The notes under the pieces are model-generated. The model ran no database searches. It worked only from the letters and a program-made list of their open reading frames with translations, and had not been told where the DNA came from. Positions 58,764-64,000 of a stretch of DNA of 64,000 bases are shown piece by piece. The DNA is taken from assembly GCA_964036195.1 (NCBI GenBank), contig OZ038453.1, positions 22,592,352 through 22,656,351 of the forward strand, written 5' to 3'. The stretch comes from Sphaerolaimus hirsutus (lineage: Eukaryota; Nematoda; Chromadorea; Monhysterida; Sphaerolaimidae). Each line of letters opens with the position of its first letter. Position 1 is the stretch's first letter. The position numbers and the translations under genes are program-made.

Positions 58764-61265
58764 ACGCCGCCTGCCCCGACGGCTGGCAAAAAGCGGGCGA
58801 GCGTCAACTGTGCTACAAATTCTTTGACAGTGACGTAACTGGCGATGAAGCCAGACAGCAGTGCAAGGAGGCTGTCAGCGGCGCCACGTTGGCGTCCATT
58901 GTGGACCAGGACGAGTTTGATGCTGTGGTTGGCGCTGTCAAGGATGGTCAGTGCTGTGGGTAGTCCATGTGTTAGTCGTAGAGCCTGTAAAGACCTTGGA
59001 GAAAGTGTCTTGTGTCATTCAAATGATCTTCTAAAGTGTCATGTGTCATGTAAAACACCCAGTAAAGTGACAAATGACATGTAAAAGACCCTGTAAAGTG
59101 CCATGTGTATACAAATATTATTGCATCACATCCAAATCATGTATTTTTGGTCCAAATCTTACCTTTGAGCATAATCTTTCGATACAAAAACATATTATTT
59201 GGATACAATACAATAAGATTGAGATACACCAGACATTTTACTCTTTTACATGACTCATGACATTTTACAGGGTCTTTTACATTTTACAGGGTTTTTACAG
59301 GGTCTAGGCTTCCCCCATGGCACCTTGATCAATTTTTATGTCTGAATATTTGTGGTGAGCCCAAGCTATTGAGTTGACAAGAAACAAGTGCCAAGTGGTG
59401 ATGATAATTGGTAATTGGCTATTGGTAAGCAGAGTTGTAAAAAGTATAGAAATATGTTAAAATAAATGTAAGTGTAAAGCGTTTTTATTTTACTCACTGC
59501 TGAGTACAGAAAATGTAAAGGTATTTTTTTTACTTTTACACTGTGTAAAATGTAAGTAAATTTGCAATTTCAAGTAAAAAGTAAAAAATTTGAGAAGAAA
59601 ATCAGTGACAATACAGGCACCATTTTGCTAACAGAAAGAAAACCACTCTTTTGGAACAATTGACCTGTTCCTGTGACCACATTTGTTATTTTATCATTTC
59701 TTTTCAGCTGGCGCAGCAGCAGCTTTCATTGGATTGTACTTGGAGGGAACGAATTTCCAAAACCCAGATGGCGCTAACAATTCAGTTTTGATGCAAAAAT
59801 TCCAGCCAGGTTTCTTTATATCATTGAGCTTGTTGTAGAGCTCTTTTAAATTTTGGTAAAATAAATAATGTGTTTGCTCGAATGATCCCTTTGGGGAATT
59901 ATTGTGCCTACACCAGAGTTGGAAAAACGTATTTACGTTTACCCGAAATACCCGGTTATTCGGGTATTTATACTTATGTTTACGTTTACGTTTTCCAAAA
60001 ATACCATTACGTTTTGTTACGTTTTCCTGGCACAATTACCCGGGTACCAGAGAAAACGTAAAAATCCAGCTACACAAAACCACGCGTCTGTGAAATGTGC
60101 TCTATTACCGCAGTCATATTGATTTTGTGTAAATAGTTCTACCACTGGACCTAATTTATGCCAATTATGTTGTGTAATTGTCTTTTTGACAGTGAAAATA
60201 TTGTAAATAAGTGCAATCAATCAATTGTAAATGTATTCAATGTGTCAATTTTGGAATATGAACAGTGTCTAGGGATGTGTTACCTATAAATACAAGCAGA
60301 AAAGTGGAATGTGTGTACACATTTGTGTTGTGGATTTTACAATCATTCACTGTTTTGTTTTATTCATATCCTGCTGAAGTTTTGCAGTAATGGAATTTTT
60401 GATGAAGAAGTGTGCTAATCCATGTGCTAAACAGCGAGGCCATCAGCACCAACATTCGTAAACAAATAGACACAAATTTAAATAAGATTTTTTTGTTTGC
60501 TATGAATGTAAGTGAAAAATATGGATGGAAATTATGTATACATTGTTGAAAATGTCACAACATTTTCAGAAGCTCTGCTCATATGGGGCACTTTTTGAAA
60601 TTTTTACGTTTACGTTTTTTTTTACGTATTCCTTGGTATTTTAAAAATATCTTACGTTTTAGTATTTATACTTTAGATTTGGAAAAGGTATTTACGTTTA
60701 CGTTTACGTTTTCCAAAAATACCAGTATTTGAACAACTCTGGCCTACACACACACACTAGTTTTCACCTTGACTTCGTCAACTGAAAACTGACTTTTTCA
60801 AAAGCAGACTAATCAACACGGTTGAATGATTTTATTCAATTTTAATGTGAATAATTGAAAGGTTAAATTTGAAAATTTGAAAACTGAAACACAAATAGCA
60901 TACAATAAAAGTAGGCTGAATGTCGCCGCGTCACCATTTCAGTTTTCACAGAAGTCACGCTGAAAACTAGTGCGTGTAGAGCCATTATTTCATCAGACAT
61001 TTTTGACGGAGGAACTAATTAAGGGTGGCATTATTCAAGGGGGAATTATTCAAGCAACTAGGGTATTTTAAATTCTCCCGGCCGCACTCCCTTCCCCACG
61101 CTCGCAGGGGAGCCGTCCCATGACGGTCCATGCGTTGCAACAGTGGTTGATACGACTGGCGGCCCCTCTAATTGGGTTGAGGGGAACTTGAATGATTTGG
61201 AGTGTGATGGAGCCTATGGCTCGACGGCGCCGTTTGTGTGCAGCGTGGCGAGTTGTTCAATGTGA
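58764..61265 (+). CDS. C-type lectin domain protein (three exons, C-terminal end)
   Basis: Three exons join in frame: 58,764-58,946 (183 nt, TTTTCCCAG / GTCAGT), 59,708-59,809 (102 nt, TTTTCAG / GTTTCT) and 61,108-61,265 (CTCGCAG, stop TGA). All junctions are phase 1. The product starts ACPDGWQKAGERQLCYKFFD, continues with GDEARQQCKEAVSGATLAS, FIGLYLEGTNF, then GEPSHDGPCVAT, NWVEGNLNDLECD and APFVCSVASC. The cysteines fit a long-form C-type lectin fold (ACP-LCY, QQC-FVC, GPC-LEC), plus an extra Cys near the C-terminus. In the calcium/sugar site, EPS stands where EPN is usual, and the ND of WND is kept as LND. The WxWSDG stretch is altered to FQNPDG, and NNS is a possible glycosylation site. 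Secreted if joined to 55,843. Introns contain several TIR elements. Confidence 0.85.
58960..59330. mobile_element. CCTGTAAAA/TTTACAGGG element downstream of lectin exon 2
   Basis: Starts about TAGAGCCTGTAAAGACC, 32 bases after the exon donor, and ends TTTTTACAGGGTCTAGG. The exon is thus bracketed by two members of one repeat family. Confidence 0.6.
59914..60741. mobile_element. hAT-like element CAGAGTTGG in a lectin-gene intron, TSD GCCTACAC
   Basis: 828 bp flanked by GCCTACAC (59,906-59,913 and 60,742-60,749), in the last intron of the lectin gene. Partial relatives are at 22,580-22,735, 23,873-23,950, 24,530-24,690 and 63,925-64,000. Confidence 0.87.
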
Positions 61266-61540
61266 TTAGCGTTCCAAAAAATGGGTGTTTTTAGGAAAAT
61301 ATAATTGAGGCGTCTACTTTTAATAGTCGACAAGTCCAAAATATGAAAATTTCGATTTAGGCCTGGAAACGTCATCTGGGGCTAGTTTCGCACATTTTTC
61401 ATCATTTTCCATAAATTTTTTGACCTCACATGCCCATATGGCAAAGTGCTAAATTTGACATTTTTTCGGAAAAATGCAAAAATTTCGGGCAAGAAGTCGA
61501 CAAGTCTACTGAGTTTTGGGCTAGAAGTTGACAAGTCCAC

Positions 61541-62313
61541 TAGGGTTCAAACGATATATCATATCGAATATCAAATATCGGATATCGACCATTTTTTCAT
61601 ATCGAATATCGAATATCGATATCGAAAATTTTGAAAAAATATCGAATATTGAATATCGATATCGAAAATTTTGAAAAAATATCAAATATCGATATTGAAT
61701 ATTGACCATTTTTTTGATATATCGAACCTGTATTGTGTCCCTAAATTAAGCTATCATTTTCATTTTGACATATTTATGATTGATCTGATTTGCTTATAGT
61801 ATTGTATCTGATAAGTAAAAGTACAGTATTTATAATGTTATTTTTGTTGGAGTGCTAAATTTGGAGCTAGAATATGCTGATATGCTATTTTTTGCAACAT
61901 GCCATTAAGCAATTAGGTTATAAGTATGAACTGAAATATCTACCAATTGTTATTTGTCTGATACACTTTGGTTCATCGTGTTTCTTGTCCATTTTCTACT
62001 TTTGAGTGATGTAAACCTTGTTATAATCACTTGTAACATTCACATTTCAGTAAAGAGATGATTAACCATGTGTGCAACCACATGAAAATACAATATGCCA
62101 CTTGAAATATGCCTTGCTATACCAAAAGCAAATCACAATATCGAATATTGAAAATATCAAAATATCGAATATCAAATATCGACCATTTTTCAATATCGAA
62201 TATCGAATATCGATATCGAGGTTCCATATCGTATCGATATCGAATATCGAGTTTCAGAAAAAAATATCGAATATTGAATATCGATATCGAAAAGTCATAT
62301 CGTTTGAACCCTA
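61541..62313. mobile_element. hAT-like element, uninterrupted copy, TSD AAGTCCAC
   Basis: 773 bp with the same termini as 200-2,359, flanked by AAGTCCAC (61,533-61,540 and 62,314-62,321). It has single-copy TA at 61,797 and 62,208 and single TCCATATC at 62,223, exactly where the arm copies carry insertions. It lies downstream of the lectin stop. Confidence 0.85.
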
Positions 62314-62321
62314 AAGTCCAC

Positions 62322-62857
62322 CCTTTGTAGTCGTTTTTGTTGGGAAAAAACAGCAAGAAATGTGCTAGGTCCACTATGGACAGCTAGTTCTAAAAGTCGA
62401 CAAGTGCATAAATTTCCATAAGGCAGGCGCAACGCGGGCGGGAACAAAAATGTTCTCGCGTGCAAGAAGTCGACAAGTCCATTTCCCTCCCAAAAATAGT
62501 TTTGCTCTTCCTGAATGGAAATTTATGGACACACCATTTTTAACATATAGGTTGAGAACAGGGGCTGAAAATTTGACGCTTTATTGCCAACATATGGAAC
62601 TTAATGGAAAGCATGAGAGAGCCAAATTGGACAAGCACCACGGGCCCGGAATTGGATCGGAAACTTAAAATGCGATTTACTCAAAATCACATTTTGTGGA
62701 CTTTTAGAAAGTATGGGCCTCAATTAAATATAATGACAGAAAGGTTCTCAAAAATTAAAATTGAATTAAATATGTGTGAAAAAGCTCAGAGAAAATACCT
62801 ATCTATAGAAATATAAATAAGAGATTTTTGTATATTTTTGTATAATTAATTCTGTCC
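62322..62857. other. Unique-looking stretch after the hAT-like element
   Basis: AAGTCGACAAGT recurs four times between 61,325 and 62,475, around the element. No exon with clear boundaries was found. Confidence 0.4.
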
Positions 62858-63100
62858 GTAATTCTATTTGAGATGCCTTTCTATTGGAAGCCTTCTGTTT
62901 TTCCCCATTTTGAAACAACAAAGGGCTACGTCACAGAAAATTCACTTAATGATGATTAGTAGTGTTCGTTCAACCTTTGATCCTAAAATACCACCAAATC
63001 AATTGACCAAATGCATTAAATAATGGCGCTGGGTGACAATTTTGATCTTTATGCATTTGGCACAATTCCAGCACTTTTGACCCTTCTCCTTGAGGCAAAA
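62858..63100. repeat. Dispersed repeat, second copy
   Basis: Matches 55,365-55,620 closely; at its 3' end it runs into a GAGTCGAGTC array instead of continuing. Confidence 0.7.
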
Positions 63101-63104
63101 ACCT

Positions 63105-63212
63105 TGAGTCTTGAGTTTGGGCCAAATTTTTCTGGTCGAGTCAGACGAGTCGAGTCGGTACCCTGTTTTACCCTCGAGTCACGAGTCGAGTCGAGTCGAG
63201 TTCGAGCCCTAA
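63105..63212. repeat. GAGTC array ending TTCGAGCCCTAA
   Basis: Tandem GAGTCGAGTC with GGTACCC in the middle. A similar tract is at 57,985-58,157. The TTCGAGCCCTAA end resembles a hAT-type terminus. Confidence 0.5.
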
Positions 63213-63478
63213 TTGGACGCCTCAATTTATTTTTAATCGATGCAAGTCTCAAAAAATATACTCGGCGGACTGCAAAGTATACGCAGAATCCTACCATAAT
63301 TTAATGAATATAATCTTCTGATAAATTTTCTAATTAATTATTCAATAGTAAAAACGAAATATTATGATGATAAACGGTATAACGTTTTGTTCATTATTCA
63401 CCTGGGTTATGGCATGACGTTTAACAAATTTCTAGAACATTTTTCATGACATTTGACACTAGATTTTACACTTTACAG

Positions 63479-63624
63479 GGTGCGGGAGAGATTTGCTCAA
63501 AAGAATTGAATGATTATGAAAATTGCATGAAAAAGTTTTACAAGTGCGGGCTTGATGATGAATACAGAATGGATCATTACAAGGAGAATGAAATAAGAAG
63601 AAACATTGATGACTGTTTAACGAG
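63479..63624 (+). CDS. Cysteine-containing exon of an unrecognised gene
   Basis: After the acceptor TTTACACTTTACAG comes an open frame of 146 nt: GAGEICSKELNDYENCMKK, then FYKCGLDDEYRMDHYKENE and IRRNIDDCLTR. It ends at the donor CGAG|GTGTGT in phase 2. Four cysteines with regular charged spacing and good donor and acceptor sequences make a real exon likely. I do not recognise the family. It lies 2.2 kb after the lectin stop on the same strand and may start a further secreted cysteine-rich protein that continues past the window. The acceptor resembles the terminus of a local repeat family ending TTTTACAGGGT. Confidence 0.55.
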
Positions 63625-64000
63625 GTGTGTTGTTGTTGTTTTTTTGTTGAATACTCTGCTTGTTGTCGTTCATTTTCAATGAAAACAAACAGGCCATGGC
63701 GCTGAGATTTCTATAGTAATTTCTTGAAATACCCGCTTGAATCAATCCACCCTCAAGATACCCCCGGGTGTGAGCTGAGGTGTGCGAGCTGAGGAAAAAA
63801 TACCCCCCCCCCACCGTAAAACCACCATCTTGAAATCTTGAATGAGGTACATCATGTATGCAATGTACAAGTACATGAAAACATGATGTATTAATTGGGG
63901 CCAATTTGCATCGTAGCTACAACCAGAGTTGCGAAAGTGTATTTACACTTACCCGGAATACCCGGGTAAATGGGTATTTATATTTACACTTACACTTACA

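Overview
The window is metazoan nuclear DNA from an AT-rich, intron-rich, transposon-saturated genome, most likely a marine invertebrate. The evidence is exons bounded by GT/AG splice sites, signal-peptide exons, secreted PAN/apple-like and C-type lectin proteins, tRNA-derived SINE heads and dozens of short terminal-inverted-repeat (TIR) elements. There are no bacterial operons. I cannot name the species, and most of the sequence is non-coding.

Layout. (1) 1-21,630 is a large inverted duplication around a 200-N gap (12,964-13,163). Base 1 pairs with about 21,630 and 12,399 pairs with 13,164; the left arm probably continues beyond the window. The arms differ by substitutions and by at least five transposon insertions, and in several cases one arm is the empty site for an element in the other. 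It is either a real palindrome or two alleles scaffolded head-to-head. (2) Three copies of a small secreted PAN/apple-like gene lie in the window: the last three exons on + in the left arm (11,522-12,041), a full set on - in the right arm (signal exon 21,735-21,861, last exons 14,045-13,526), and a third set on - (signal exon 43,905-44,028, last exons 31,301-29,637). All three keep the same exon lengths (56, 22 and 191 nt), phases and stop. (3) 22-55 kb is repeats: a 0.74 kb direct duplication, three 2.1-2.7 kb CACAAGCTGG-TIR elements, TTAA-flanked foldbacks, GGCGCC-array elements and minisatellites. (4) 55.8-61.3 kb holds a C-type lectin gene on +: a TATA box and signal exon, then three phase-compatible exons encoding a long-form C-type lectin domain and a stop. 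One more cysteine-containing exon (63,479-63,624) begins another gene or domain.

At least fourteen TIR insertions carry 8-bp target duplications (hAT signature); others use TA, TTAA or 3-bp targets. Many are nested, and several have empty sites inside this same window. A recurrent theme is that otherwise unrelated TIR families have interiors built of short palindromic motifs (GGCGCC, CGATATCG, CGACGTCG, TGACGTCA-like, C/G runs). The PAN and lectin genes would give secreted, disulfide-bonded, possibly ligand-binding proteins; no direct functional link between them is visible.
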